Positions 27,047 to 35,572 of a stretch of DNA of 64,000 nt are shown one piece after another (within the stretch, counting starts at the first letter, position 1; each line of letters begins with the position of its first letter). Source of the DNA: Dactylosporangium sp040689395. GTDB taxonomy: Bacteria > Actinomycetota > Actinomycetes > Mycobacteriales > Micromonosporaceae. Location: contig NZ_JBFAZX010000001.1 in NCBI RefSeq assembly GCF_040689395.1, positions 310,001 to 374,000 of the forward strand, given 5' to 3'. The notes under the pieces are model-generated. The model worked only from the letters and a program-made list of their open reading frames with translations, was not told the origin of the DNA and did not search any database. Made by a program: the position numbers and the translations under genes.

Positions 27047-27403
27047 CCGCCGCGACCCGGCCGGCCCCAGGACGGGTCGCGGCGACGATCGAGCCGCGTT
27101 CCGGCCCTGCCCCGGCCGCCGCGGTCACGGACGGCGGTGAGGCCGGGCAGGCGGCGGCGAGGGGGCGAAGCCTGCCCGGCCTCATCGCACCGCACTCGGC
27201 GCGATAGCCGCCGCACTCGTGTGAGCTTAGTCTCAGATGGTGGGCGTGCTGCACGGCCTGCTGGTGGTCGGCGTCATCGGGCTCATTGCCGTGGCGCCGT
27301 GCTTGATCTGTGCGTTGCTCCGTCCGCCGACGAGATGATCTCGCGGTCGGGGGAGGGACGCGGCGACAGGAACCGCCACACGAGGTATGGGGGCACGACG
27401 AGG
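27047..27403. other. 357-bp gap with a possible 33-aa membrane microprotein
   Basis: Between the mycothiol-type enzyme and the RNA phosphodiesterase. The first 180 bases are GC-rich and contain only imperfect inverted repeats. From 27237 an open frame of 33 codons encodes a hydrophobic peptide (listed separately). No RNA gene is recognised. Confidence 0.4.
27237..27338 (+). CDS. Possible 33-aa single-span membrane microprotein
   Basis: ATG 27237 to TGA 27336-27338. The product is almost entirely hydrophobic (GLLVVGVIGLIAVAPCLICA) with a basic end (LLRPPTR), which looks like one membrane-spanning helix with a cytoplasmic C-terminus. It has no Shine-Dalgarno and only a weak upstream TAGTCT. 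The composition is unlike random GC-rich sequence, but it may still be chance. Confidence 0.3.
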   Translation: MVGVLHGLLVVGVIGLIAVAPCLICALLRPPTR

Positions 27404-27949
27404 TTGAGGGTGTTCATGGCGGCGTATCCGCCGCAGGACGTGCGGGAGCACTTCAAGAGCATGGTCGACGGGCTCGCCGTGGCGCGGCCGCGGGAGCGGT
27501 CCGTCCGGCTCGCGCCGCCCGAGCGGTGGCACCTCACCGTCGCGTTCATCGGAGACGTCGAGGACGAGACCGCGGCGGTCGAGGCGTTGGGTGAACTGGC
27601 CGGGACGGCAGCGCCGACCGTGCGGATCGCGGGCGGCAAGACGCTCGGGCGTGGGCAGTTCAGGCACCTCGTGGCGGAGCTGGAGAGCGACGACCTGACG
27701 CCGCTGGGCCTGGCCGTGCGGCAGGCGCTCAAACGGTGCCGGCTGCCGTTCGACCGGCGGCCTTGGCAGCCTCACCTGACGATCGCCCGGCCGGGGGTGA
27801 TGCTGAGCAGGGAGGAGCTGGCCGGCGATCTGGCGATGCTGGCCGCATACCGTGGGCCGCGATGGCGCGTCGACGAGGTGCGGCTGATGCGCAGCCACCT
27901 CGGCCCCAAGCCCGAATACGACACGCTGGCGACGGTGACCCTGGCCTGA
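27404..27949 (+). CDS. thpR: RNA 2',3'-cyclic phosphodiesterase
   Basis: 181 aa. The two HxTx motifs that define the 2H phosphoesterase superfamily are present, HLTVAF at about residue 40 and HLTIAR at about residue 125. The start is unusual: TTG 27404 gives LRVFMAAYPPQDVREH, which lines up with the standard family opening (M-R-x-F-x-A); GTG 27410 and ATG 27416 are later in-frame alternatives. A G-rich stretch lies about 10 bp before TTG. The enzyme opens cyclic phosphates on RNA ends. A hairpin terminator follows at 27986-28012, facing the convergent aldo/keto reductase. Confidence 0.87.
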   Translation: MRVFMAAYPPQDVREHFKSMVDGLAVARPRERSVRLAPPERWHLTVAFIGDVEDETAAVEALGELAGTAAPTVRIAGGKTLGRGQFRHLVAELESDDLTPLGLAVRQALKRCRLPFDRRPWQPHLTIARPGVMLSREELAGDLAMLAAYRGPRWRVDEVRLMRSHLGPKPEYDTLATVTLA

Positions 27950-27985
27950 CCGCCGAGGCATCGAGACCATCACGCGCTGGTGGGC

Positions 27986-28012
27986 GGCGCTGGCCGGGGC
28001 ACGGCCAGCGCC
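27986..28012. terminator. Bidirectional terminator
   Basis: A perfect 10-bp hairpin, GGCGCTGGCC/GGCCAGCGCC with a 7-nt loop, between convergent thpR and the aldo/keto reductase gene. Confidence 0.7.
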
Positions 28013-28024
28013 GAACCCAACCGC

Positions 28025-29011
28025 CTACCAGGCCCAGGCCTCCGGGCCGGGGCCGCCCTTGCCGACCGGCGGGAAAAGCTCGTCGAGCCGGTCGAGGGTC
28101 TCCTTGTCGAGGGTGAGGCCGAGCGTGTCCAACGTGCTGTCCAGCTGCTCGATCGTGCGCGGGCCGATGATCGGGGCGGTCACGCCTTCCTGCGCCAGCA
28201 GCCAGGCCAGGGCCAGGTTTGCCGGGTCGGTGCCGAGCTCGGCGGCGAGCTTCTCGAACGCCTCCAGCGACGTGTGGTGCTTCTCCAGGTCCTCGGCGGC
28301 GCGGCCCTCGGCCGTGCGGCCCGCGCTGCCGGCGGCGAGCTTGGCCAGCGCGCCGCTGAGCAGGCCGCCGTGCAGCGGCGACCAGGGGATGACGCCCAGG
28401 CCGTACTGCCTCGCCGCGGGCAGCACCTCGAGCTCGACGGTGCGCGCCATGAGGTTGTAGATGCACTGCTCGGCGACGAGACCGAGGAAGTGGCGGGACT
28501 TCGCCGACTCCTGAGCGGCGGCGATGTGCCATCCGGCGAAGTTGGACGACCCGACGTACAACACCTTGCCCTGCGCGACGAGCACCTCCATCGCCTGCCA
28601 GATCTCCTCCCACGGCGTGGTGCGGGAGATGTGGTGCATCTGGTACAGGTCGATGTAGTCGGTCTGGAGGCGCTTCAGCGAGGCGTTGGCCTCGGCGATG
28701 ATGTGCCGTGCGGAGAGACCCTGGCCGTTGGGCCACTCGTCCATCTTGCCGTAGACCTTGGTGGCGAGTACGACCTTGTCGCGGCGGCCGCCGCCCTGGG
28801 CGAACCAGCGGCCGATGATCTGCTCGGTGACACCCTCGCCCAGCTTCCAGCCGTAGACGTTGGCGGTGTCGAAGAAGTTGATGCCGTGCTCCAGTGCGCG
28901 GTCCATGATCGCGTAGCTGTCCGGCTCGGTGGTCTTCGGGCCGAAGTTCATGGTGCCCAGGCACAGCCGGCTGACGAGGAGGCCGGTCCGGCCGAGGTTG
29001 GTGTACTCCAT
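28025..29011 (-). CDS. Aldo/keto reductase
   Basis: 328 aa, TIM-barrel NADPH-dependent oxidoreductase. The catalytic tetrad is seen: Asp in FFDTANVYG, Tyr in the same motif, Lys in VVLATKVYG and His in DLYQMHHISR. The NADPH-binding segment GVTAPIIGPRTIEQL lies near the C-terminus. It belongs to the group of actinobacterial aldo/keto reductases of unknown substrate. ATG 29011 was selected; an upstream TTG would add three residues. It is the first gene downstream of sepH on the same strand, 35 bp away. Confidence 0.93.
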   Translation of the reverse strand: MEYTNLGRTGLLVSRLCLGTMNFGPKTTEPDSYAIMDRALEHGINFFDTANVYGWKLGEGVTEQIIGRWFAQGGGRRDKVVLATKVYGKMDEWPNGQGLSARHIIAEANASLKRLQTDYIDLYQMHHISRTTPWEEIWQAMEVLVAQGKVLYVGSSNFAGWHIAAAQESAKSRHFLGLVAEQCIYNLMARTVELEVLPAARQYGLGVIPWSPLHGGLLSGALAKLAAGSAGRTAEGRAAEDLEKHHTSLEAFEKLAAELGTDPANLALAWLLAQEGVTAPIIGPRTIEQLDSTLDTLGLTLDKETLDRLDELFPPVGKGGPGPEAWAW

Positions 29012-29046
29012 GTACACCAACCTATCGCCGGGCGGAAATATCCCAG

Positions 29047-30126
29047 TTACGAGGTCTCACGGGCCGGTGCGCCGCCGAAGAGCACGTCATCCCAGCTCGG
29101 CAGGCGCTTGCGCGGCTTCTCCGTGGTGGCCGATGGCTGCTCGACCGTGGCGGCGGCCGACGCGGTGTTGCGCCGCGGCCGCAGCACCGCCAGCGACGGC
29201 ACCGCCGGGATCTCCTTGCTCTGGTCGCTGTCCTCGTCGAACGGGGAGCGGCCGATCAGGGCGGCGGCGCCACGGGCCCGGTTGTCGTTCTTGACCGGTG
29301 GCGGGGTGACGACCGGCTCGTCGGACGAGTTGGCGCCGAGCGGGCGGTCCAGTGAGGCGAGCAGCGCGTCGCGGCCGGCCCGGATCGGGTCGTTGCCCAG
29401 CGTGCGGCCGCCGGGCCGGCGCTCCGGCGTCGCCGGGCGGATCGGCTCGTGGCCGCCGCTGCGCACCGCGTCGGGACGCAGGCCCAGGTCGCCGCGGCTG
29501 GTCTCACCGCGAGCCGGCAGCGGCCGCTCCGTCGCGGGCGGCTCCTGGCCGAGGATGCCGGGGCCGCGCTCGGTGCACAGATACTGCGCCATGTCGTCGT
29601 GCGGCGAGACCAGCTGGCGGGCCTTGTCCAGCTCCCAGACGGCCTGCGCGGTCGCCTTGCCGCTCGGCCAGGTCGCGGTGATCCGCCACGTGCCGTCCTC
29701 GCGCCGATACGCGTCCCAGGAGATCTTCTCGGTGTCGATGCCGTGCTGGCTGAGCCGGGTGTCGACGACCTCGGCCAGGGACGAGCCCTTCTCCGAGGTC
29801 CTCAGCCGGGTGCGCCGGGCGTGCTGGGCGAGCATCGCGCGCTCCTGCAGCACCGGGCCCGCATAGCGCAGGACCCGGTCGATGGGCACGCCAGCGACCC
29901 GCGCGACCTCCTCGGCCGACTCGCCGGAGCGGATGCGGGCCTGGATGTCGCGCGGCGCGAGCTGTGAGGAGCCGGTCTCGACGATGCTGGCCGGGTGGCT
30001 GTGGTCGGGGCGCAGCGCGCTATGGACGCGTTCGTCGATCGGCAGCGCCAGCAGCCGCCCGACCTCATCGGCAAGGACGAACGCCTGGCCGTCCTCCGAG
30101 AGGGCGACGAATCGCACAGGACGCAT
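29047..30126 (-). CDS. sepH: Septation protein SepH
   Basis: 359 aa. The N-terminal DUF3071 domain (MRPVRFVALSEDGQAFVLAD, and LSQHGIDTEKISWDAYRREDGTW) contains a helix-turn-helix-like stretch (SAEEVARVAGVPIDRVLRYA). A long disordered middle follows, then the conserved C-terminal tag LPSWDDVLFG. SepH binds FtsZ and promotes Z-ring assembly in actinobacteria. ATG 30126 has GGAGG just upstream. In this window it sits between an aldo/keto reductase and serC, all on the minus strand. Confidence 0.93.
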   Translation of the reverse strand: MRPVRFVALSEDGQAFVLADEVGRLLALPIDERVHSALRPDHSHPASIVETGSSQLAPRDIQARIRSGESAEEVARVAGVPIDRVLRYAGPVLQERAMLAQHARRTRLRTSEKGSSLAEVVDTRLSQHGIDTEKISWDAYRREDGTWRITATWPSGKATAQAVWELDKARQLVSPHDDMAQYLCTERGPGILGQEPPATERPLPARGETSRGDLGLRPDAVRSGGHEPIRPATPERRPGGRTLGNDPIRAGRDALLASLDRPLGANSSDEPVVTPPPVKNDNRARGAAALIGRSPFDEDSDQSKEIPAVPSLAVLRPRRNTASAAATVEQPSATTEKPRKRLPSWDDVLFGGAPARETS

Positions 30127-30243
30127 CGCGTGCCTCCGTCCCACCCACTTCAGGCGCCATCGGCCGACGCCTTGCGGTCACAGTACGGCAACCGTAGCTG
30201 GAAAGACGCACGCCGCGCCGACAGAAAACGGAAAAGGGCCAGA

Positions 30244-31362
30244 TCAGAGCCGTTCGATGACGTAGTCGATGCAGACGGTCAGCGCCTCCACATCGGCCGG
30301 GTCGACGCCCGGGAACATGGCGATCCGCAGCTGGTTGCGGCCGAGCTTGCGATACGGCTCGGTGTCCACGATCCCGTTCGCGCGCAGCGCCTTCGCCAGA
30401 GCGGTCGCGTCGATCGAGGCGTCGAAGTCGATCGTGCCGACGACGTTGGAGCGCACCGCGAGGTCGGTGACGAAGGGCGTGGCCACGGCGGAGCGCTCGG
30501 CCCAGCCGTACAGGACGGATGCCGACTCCTCGCTGCGCTTGGCCGCGAACGACAGGCCGCCGCCGGCGAGCATCCAGTCCACCTGCTCGGCGGCCAGGAA
30601 GATCGTGGCCAGGGCCGGGGTGTTGTACGTCTGCTCCAGCCGCGAGTTGTCGATCGCCGTCTGCAGGTCGAAGAAGTCCGGGATGTAGCGCCCCGACTCC
30701 TTGATCTCCGCGACGCGCGCGATCGCGGCGGGCGACATGAGCGCGATCCACAGGCCGCCGTCGGAGCCGAAGCCCTTCTGGGGCGCGAAGTAGTACACGT
30801 CGGTCTGGCTGACGTCCACGGCGAGCCCGCCGGCCCCCGAGGTCGCGTCGGTCAGGTGCAGGGCGCCCTCGTCGGTACCGGCGAGCCGCTGGACCGGCAC
30901 CGCTACGCCGGTCGAGGTCTCGTTGTGCGGCGAGCAGTACGCGTCGATGCCCTCCTCGGCGCGCAGGAACGCGCCGGTGCCGGGCTCGGCCTTGATCACG
31001 GTCGGCTCGCCGAGGAACGGCGCCTTCTTGGTGGCCGAGGCGAACTTGGCGCCGAACTCGCCGAAGCTGGCGAACTGCGCCCGGTCGCGGATCAGGCCGA
31101 AGACCGCGATTTCCCAGAACGCGGTGCTGCCGCCGTTGCCGAGCACGACCTCGTAGCCCTCGGGCAGGCTGAACAGCTCCGCCAGGCCGCGGCGCAGGCG
31201 GGCCACCTGGTCACGGACGGGCTTCTGCCGGTGGCTGGTGCCCAGCCACGTCTTCGCCAACCCGGCGAGCGCGTGCACCGATTCGGGCCGCACCTTGCTG
31301 GGGCCGGCACCGAAGCGCCCATCGGCGGGCTTGATCTCGTCGGGAATGCGGATTTCGGCCAT
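30244..31362 (-). CDS. serC: Phosphoserine aminotransferase
   Basis: 372 aa of the actinobacterial SerC type. It converts 3-phosphohydroxypyruvate to phosphoserine and can also act in vitamin B6 synthesis. The PLP lysine is in YYFAPQKGFGSDGG; the N-terminal phosphate-binding segment FGAGPSKVRPESV and VLGNGGSTAFWE are intact. ATG 31362 has GGAG eight bases upstream. It is separated from sepH by 117 bp and follows a second citrate synthase on the same strand. PdxH, 1.4 kb away and divergent, makes the PLP this enzyme uses. Confidence 0.96.
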   Translation of the reverse strand: MAEIRIPDEIKPADGRFGAGPSKVRPESVHALAGLAKTWLGTSHRQKPVRDQVARLRRGLAELFSLPEGYEVVLGNGGSTAFWEIAVFGLIRDRAQFASFGEFGAKFASATKKAPFLGEPTVIKAEPGTGAFLRAEEGIDAYCSPHNETSTGVAVPVQRLAGTDEGALHLTDATSGAGGLAVDVSQTDVYYFAPQKGFGSDGGLWIALMSPAAIARVAEIKESGRYIPDFFDLQTAIDNSRLEQTYNTPALATIFLAAEQVDWMLAGGGLSFAAKRSEESASVLYGWAERSAVATPFVTDLAVRSNVVGTIDFDASIDATALAKALRANGIVDTEPYRKLGRNQLRIAMFPGVDPADVEALTVCIDYVIERL

Positions 31363-31470
31363 GTGAGTACTCCGGGGTGCGGCGGGCGGGCGGGTACCCC
31401 GCGGATCCTGCCACCATCCGCGCCGCAACCCGATGAAAATTCGTCGGTGACGCGACGAGCGTCACACCGT

Positions 31471-32577
31471 CTACACGCCGTGCGGGATCCGGTCCCAGCC
31501 ATCGACGTCCTGCGGCTTGCGCGGCCCCGGGCCGACGTACTTCGCGGACGGGCGGACCAGCCGGCCCAGCTGCTTCTGCTCCAGAATGTGCGCGCTCCAC
31601 CCGGCCACGCGGGCGCAGGTGAACATTGAGGTGAACATGTGGGCTGGCACCTCGGCGAAGTCGAGGACCACGGCGGACCAGAACTCGACGTTGGTCGCCA
31701 GCACCCGGTCGGGCCGGCGGGCGTGCAGCTCCTCCAGGGCGGCCTTCTCCAGCGCCTCGGCGACCTCGAAGCGCGGCGCGTGGAGCTCCTTCGCGGTGCG
31801 CCGCAGCACGCGGGCCCGGGGGTCCTCCGCGCGATACACCCGGTGCCCGAAGCCCATCAGGCGCTCCCCGCGGTCGAGGACGTTCTTGACGTATCCCTCG
31901 GCGTCACCGCTGCGCTCGACGGCCTCGATCATGCCGAGCACGCGCGACGGTGCGCCGCCGTGCAGCGGGCCGGACAGGGCGCCGATGCCGGAGGAGATGC
32001 AGGCGGCCGCGTCGGCGCCGGTCGAGGCGACCACGCGGGTGGTGAACGTCGAGGCGTTCATGCCGTGCTCGGCGGCGGAGATGAAGTAGGCGTCGACGGC
32101 CTTGACGTGCCGGGGATCCGGCTCGCCCCGCCAGCGGCGCATGAACCGCTCGACGATGGTCTCGGCCTTGTCGATCTCCTTCTGCGGCACCGCGGGCAGC
32201 CCGAGGCCGCGAGCGGCCTGCGCGACGAAGGACAGTGCGGTGACGCTGACCCGGGCCAGGTCCTCGCGGGCCTGCGGGGTCTGAATGTCGAGCAGCTGGC
32301 CCAGGCCCCAGTACGGCGCGAGCATCGCCACGGCGGACTGGACGTCGACCCGGATGTCCCCGGAATGCACCGGCACCGGAAACGGCTCGGCCGGCGGCAG
32401 GCCCGGGCCGAACTTGCCGTCCACCAGGAGCGCCCATACGTTTCCGAACGACACCTGGCCGATGAGATCCTCGATGTCGACGCCGCGATAGCGCAGGGCG
32501 CCGCCTTCTTTGTCGGGCTCCGCGATTTCGGATTCGAAGGCGATGACGCCCTCGAGTCCCGGCTTGAAATCGGACAT
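31471..32577 (-). CDS. Citrate synthase (second isozyme, CitA-like)
   Basis: 368 aa, shorter than the usual TCA-cycle enzyme, as for actinobacterial citrate synthase 2. The catalytic residues are present: His in AAEHGMNASTFTTRV, His in SGPLHGGAPSRVLGM, and the oxaloacetate/CoA site MGFGHRVYRAEDPRA. It condenses acetyl-CoA with oxaloacetate; a 2-methylcitrate synthase activity is possible. ATG 32577 has GGAG upstream. It is divergent from pdxH, and the 139-bp gap contains two palindromes, so its expression is probably controlled by a repressor. Confidence 0.93.
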   Translation of the reverse strand: MSDFKPGLEGVIAFESEIAEPDKEGGALRYRGVDIEDLIGQVSFGNVWALLVDGKFGPGLPPAEPFPVPVHSGDIRVDVQSAVAMLAPYWGLGQLLDIQTPQAREDLARVSVTALSFVAQAARGLGLPAVPQKEIDKAETIVERFMRRWRGEPDPRHVKAVDAYFISAAEHGMNASTFTTRVVASTGADAAACISSGIGALSGPLHGGAPSRVLGMIEAVERSGDAEGYVKNVLDRGERLMGFGHRVYRAEDPRARVLRRTAKELHAPRFEVAEALEKAALEELHARRPDRVLATNVEFWSAVVLDFAEVPAHMFTSMFTCARVAGWSAHILEQKQLGRLVRPSAKYVGPGPRKPQDVDGWDRIPHGV

Positions 32578-32600
32578 GACGCACTCCTGCTGAATCGGGG

Positions 32601-32619
32601 TGTCAACTCCCTTTTGACA
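32601..32619 (-). promoter_or_regulatory. Inverted repeat TGTCAA-7-TTGACA
   Basis: TGTCAA (32601-32606) and TTGACA (32614-32619), 7 nt apart, 24 bp upstream of the citrate synthase start. It may be a second operator copy; TTGACA on either strand also resembles a -35. Confidence 0.4.
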
Positions 32620-32662
32620 TCTTCACCCCTGGGCGTGGCGACTGCCGACTGAACGGAGGCTC

Positions 32663-32686
32663 AGATGTGTCCTGCATGACACATCT
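32663..32686. promoter_or_regulatory. Perfect palindrome in the citrate synthase/pdxH divergent region
   Basis: AGATGTGTC (32663-32671) and GACACATCT (32678-32686) with a 6-nt spacer. The arms are perfectly complementary, which at this length in GC-rich DNA strongly suggests a dimeric regulator site, perhaps GntR-like. It lies about 30 bp before the pdxH start. Confidence 0.7.
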
Positions 32687-32716
32687 TCACGCATACGTGA
32701 TCGTCGGAGGAAGGAT

Positions 32717-33364
32717 GTGAGCGTGACACCCAGCACATCACCGCAAGATTTGTCGCGCATGCGCAAGGAGTACTCGGGCGAACTGACCGAGGACTCGATC
32801 GCCGACAACTGGCTCGATCAGTTCGCCGCCTGGTTCGCCGACGCCGTGGACGCCGGCCTGCCGGAGCCCAACGCGATGCTGCTGGCCACCGCCTCCGGTG
32901 ACGGGCGGCCATCGGCCCGCACGGTGCTGCTCAAGGGGTACGACCGGCGGGGCTTCACCTTCTTCACCAACTACGAGTCGCGCAAGGGCAACGAACTCGC
33001 CGGCAATCCGCGCGCGACGCTCGTCTTCCCGTGGTACCACCTCCATCGCCAGGTCATCGTGAGCGGCGCGGTGGAGAAGGTCTCGCGCGCCGAGACGGAG
33101 GAGTACTTCGCCGTCCGGCCGCGCGGCGCCCAACTCGGCGCGTGGGCGAGCAGGCAGTCCACCGTGATCGGCTCGCGGGCGGACCTCGAGGGGTCGTGGG
33201 CGGAGGCGGAGCGGCGCTTCGGCGATGGGCCCATCGAGGCGCCGCCGCACTGGGGTGGGTTCCGGGTCGCGCCCGACGAGGTCGAGTTCTGGCAGGGCCG
33301 GGCGAGCCGGCTGCACGACCGGCTCCGCTTCAGCGGCGGCAAGCTCGAGCGGCTCGCACCATGA
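32717..33364 (+). CDS. pdxH: Pyridoxamine 5'-phosphate oxidase
   Basis: 215 aa. It makes pyridoxal phosphate from pyridoxamine/pyridoxine phosphate with FMN and oxygen. The FMN-binding region RTVLLKGYDRRGFTFFTNY and the C-terminal RLHDRLRF substrate site are conserved. GTG 32717 follows GGAGGAAGG at correct spacing. Its ATGA overlap with the next gene couples it to an MFS transporter. The promoter region carries a perfect palindrome. Confidence 0.95.
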   Translation: MSVTPSTSPQDLSRMRKEYSGELTEDSIADNWLDQFAAWFADAVDAGLPEPNAMLLATASGDGRPSARTVLLKGYDRRGFTFFTNYESRKGNELAGNPRATLVFPWYHLHRQVIVSGAVEKVSRAETEEYFAVRPRGAQLGAWASRQSTVIGSRADLEGSWAEAERRFGDGPIEAPPHWGGFRVAPDEVEFWQGRASRLHDRLRFSGGKLERLAP

Positions 33365-34617
33365 CGGCCCTCGCGGATCAGGAGGGGGAGCAACGCGGCT
33401 GGCTGCGGCGGCACGCGATCGACATCCGGCCGCTGCGGCACGCGGCGTACCGCCGAGTCTTCGTCGGCAACGCCGTGTCGTTCTTCGGTGTGCAGTTCAC
33501 GGCGGTCGCGGTGCCCGTGCAGGTCTACGCCATCACGAAGTCCGCGCTGTGGGTCGGGCTGTCCAGCTTCGTCGGCCTGGTGCCGCTGATCGTGTTCTCG
33601 ATCTGGGGCGGCGCGATCGCCGACGCCTACGATCGGCGCCGGGTCCTGCTGGTCAGTTCCGCCCTGATGTGGCTGACGACGCTCGGGCTGCTGGTGCAGG
33701 CGGTGCTGCACCTGAACAACGCGTGGCTGATGCTGGTGCTCATCGCCGCCCAGTCGGCGGCCTTCGGCATCAACAGCCCGGTCCGCCAGGCGATCATCCC
33801 CGCGCTCGTGGGTGGCGAGGAGGTCGCGGCGGCCAACACGCTCGGCTTCACGGTGTCCAACGTGGCGGCGATCGGCGGGCCGGTCGGCGCCGGCGTCATC
33901 ATCGCCGCGTTCGACTTCTCCGCCGCCTACGCCGTCGACGCCGTGCTGTTCACCGTCGTGCTCTGGGCCGCACTACGCCTGCCCGCCCTGCCGCCGACCG
34001 GCACCCGGGCCAGGGCGGGCCTGCGCGACATCCGCGACGGGCTGCGGTTTCTGGCCGGGCACAAGCTCATCCTGCTCACCTTCGCCATCGACATCGCGGC
34101 CATGGTGCTGGCGATGCCGAAGGCGTTGTTCCCCGTCGTCGCCGACGAGCGCTTCGGGCAGTCGTCGCTGGGCTGGCTGTACTCCTCCATCGCGATCGGC
34201 GCGGTGCTGGCCGGGGTGACCTCCGGGTGGATCGGGCGCGTGCACCGGCAGGGCATCGCGCTCGTGCTCGCGGTGGTCGGCTGGGGTCTCGCCGTCGCGC
34301 TGGCCGGCGCGGTGCCGTGGCTGTGGGCGTGCGTGGCTTTCATGGCGCTGGCCGGCGCCGCCGACATGATCAGTGGGGTGTACCGCCAGACGGTGCTCCT
34401 CAGCGCGCCTGACGAGATGCGCGGCCGTCTGCAGGGCGTCTTTTTCGCCGTGGTCGCCGGAGGTCCACGTCTGGGTGACCTTCGGGCCGGTTCCATGGCC
34501 GACGCGACGAGCGCGAGCTTCTCCTGGGTCAGCGGTGGGATCGCCGCGGCCGCCGTGGCAGTGCTCCTGGCGCTGGCATTTCCCGTACTCCTCCGCTACA
34601 CCGACTCGACACACTGA
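33361..34617 (+). CDS. MFS transporter coupled to pdxH
   Basis: 418 aa with about 12 hydrophobic segments. Motif A is IADAYDRRRVLLVS; the SPVRQAIIPALVGGEEVAAAN region places it in the same EntS/MefA-like branch as the MFS at 24908. ATG 33361 overlaps the pdxH stop as ATGA. The substrate is unknown; the tight coupling to PLP synthesis may mean export of a B6-related or PLP-reactive compound, but that is speculation. Confidence 0.88.
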   Translation: MTALADQEGEQRGWLRRHAIDIRPLRHAAYRRVFVGNAVSFFGVQFTAVAVPVQVYAITKSALWVGLSSFVGLVPLIVFSIWGGAIADAYDRRRVLLVSSALMWLTTLGLLVQAVLHLNNAWLMLVLIAAQSAAFGINSPVRQAIIPALVGGEEVAAANTLGFTVSNVAAIGGPVGAGVIIAAFDFSAAYAVDAVLFTVVLWAALRLPALPPTGTRARAGLRDIRDGLRFLAGHKLILLTFAIDIAAMVLAMPKALFPVVADERFGQSSLGWLYSSIAIGAVLAGVTSGWIGRVHRQGIALVLAVVGWGLAVALAGAVPWLWACVAFMALAGAADMISGVYRQTVLLSAPDEMRGRLQGVFFAVVAGGPRLGDLRAGSMADATSASFSWVSGGIAAAAVAVLLALAFPVLLRYTDSTH

Positions 34618-34620
34618 GGA

Positions 34621-34626
34621 TATTGT
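34621..34626 (+). promoter_or_regulatory. -10 element for a leaderless epimerase mRNA
   Basis: TATTGT (34621-34626) sits 7 nt before ATG 34634, four bases after the stop codon of the preceding gene. No Shine-Dalgarno is present. This fits a leaderless transcript. Confidence 0.5.
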
Positions 34627-34633
34627 CGCGCCC

Positions 34634-35563
34634 ATGGACACCGCCGCGCAGCTCTCACACACGCCCTCTGGTACACAGTGGACGATCCGCTCGGGCGGCC
34701 AGGAGGCCGTCATCGTCGAGGTGGGCGGGGGGGTGCGCGCCTTCACCTCCGACGGGCGAGACGTCGTCGCCGGATTCGCCGAGCACGAGCGCGCGGTCGG
34801 CTCCGGCGGGCAGGTGCTGGCGCCCTGGCCCAACCGCATCCGCGACGGGCGGTACGCGTTCGGTGGCGAGCACCTGCAGCTGCCGCTGACCGAGCCCGAC
34901 CGGCACAACGCGATCCACGGCCTGGTGAACTGGGTGCGCTGGCACGTGGTCGACGCGACGCCCGACAGCGTGACCGTTGCCCACGATCTGGTATCGCGGC
35001 CGGGGTACCCGTGGCCGCTGCGACTGCAGACCACATGGTCGGTCAGCGCCGCCGGACTGCGCGCCGAGCACGTGGTCACCAACACGGGCGACAGCGCGGC
35101 GCCCTTCGGCCTCGGCACCCACCCGTATGTGCTGGTGCCCGGGGTGCCGGTGGACGAACTGACCCTGCGCGTGCCGGCCCGCAGCCGGCTGCTCGTCGAC
35201 GCCCGCATGCTGCCGATCGGCGCGGCCCGGGTCGCCGGCAGCGAGTACGACTTCACCGAGGGGCGGCGCCTCGGTGCCACCGTCCTTGACACGGCCTTCG
35301 GCGAGGTGGACCCCGACGCCGAGGGCGGCTCGCAGGTCGACGTCACCGCGCCCGACGGCCGCGGCGTCACCGTCTGGGCCGACTCCTCCTTCACCTGGTG
35401 GCAGGTGTTCTCCTCCGACGCCCTGCCCGCCGACCGGCTGCGCAAGGCGCTCGCGATCGAGCCGATGACCTGTCCGCCCGACGCGTTCCGCTCCGGGCGC
35501 GACGTGGTGACCCTGGAGCCGGGTTCGAGCTGGCGGGGCGCGTGGGGGATCCGCGCGTTCTAG
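34634..35563 (+). CDS. Aldose 1-epimerase family protein
   Basis: 309 aa. Galactose-mutarotase fold with LAPWPNRIRDGRYAF (Asn/Arg substrate site), NAIHGLVNWVRW (His), and the catalytic region FGLGTHPYVLV. It interconverts sugar anomers in the cytosol; the specific sugar is unknown. ATG 34634 is 7 nt after a TATTGT hexamer and there is no ribosome binding site, so the mRNA is likely leaderless. The upstream gene ends 16 bp away. Confidence 0.9.
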   Translation: MDTAAQLSHTPSGTQWTIRSGGQEAVIVEVGGGVRAFTSDGRDVVAGFAEHERAVGSGGQVLAPWPNRIRDGRYAFGGEHLQLPLTEPDRHNAIHGLVNWVRWHVVDATPDSVTVAHDLVSRPGYPWPLRLQTTWSVSAAGLRAEHVVTNTGDSAAPFGLGTHPYVLVPGVPVDELTLRVPARSRLLVDARMLPIGAARVAGSEYDFTEGRRLGATVLDTAFGEVDPDAEGGSQVDVTAPDGRGVTVWADSSFTWWQVFSSDALPADRLRKALAIEPMTCPPDAFRSGRDVVTLEPGSSWRGAWGIRAF

Positions 35564-35566
35564 GCT
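35561..35566 (+). promoter_or_regulatory. -10 element for a leaderless nitroreductase mRNA
   Basis: TAGGCT (35561-35566), 6 nt before GTG 35573; its first three bases are the stop codon of the epimerase gene. No Shine-Dalgarno precedes the GTG. Confidence 0.5.
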
Positions 35567-35572
35567 TCACCT

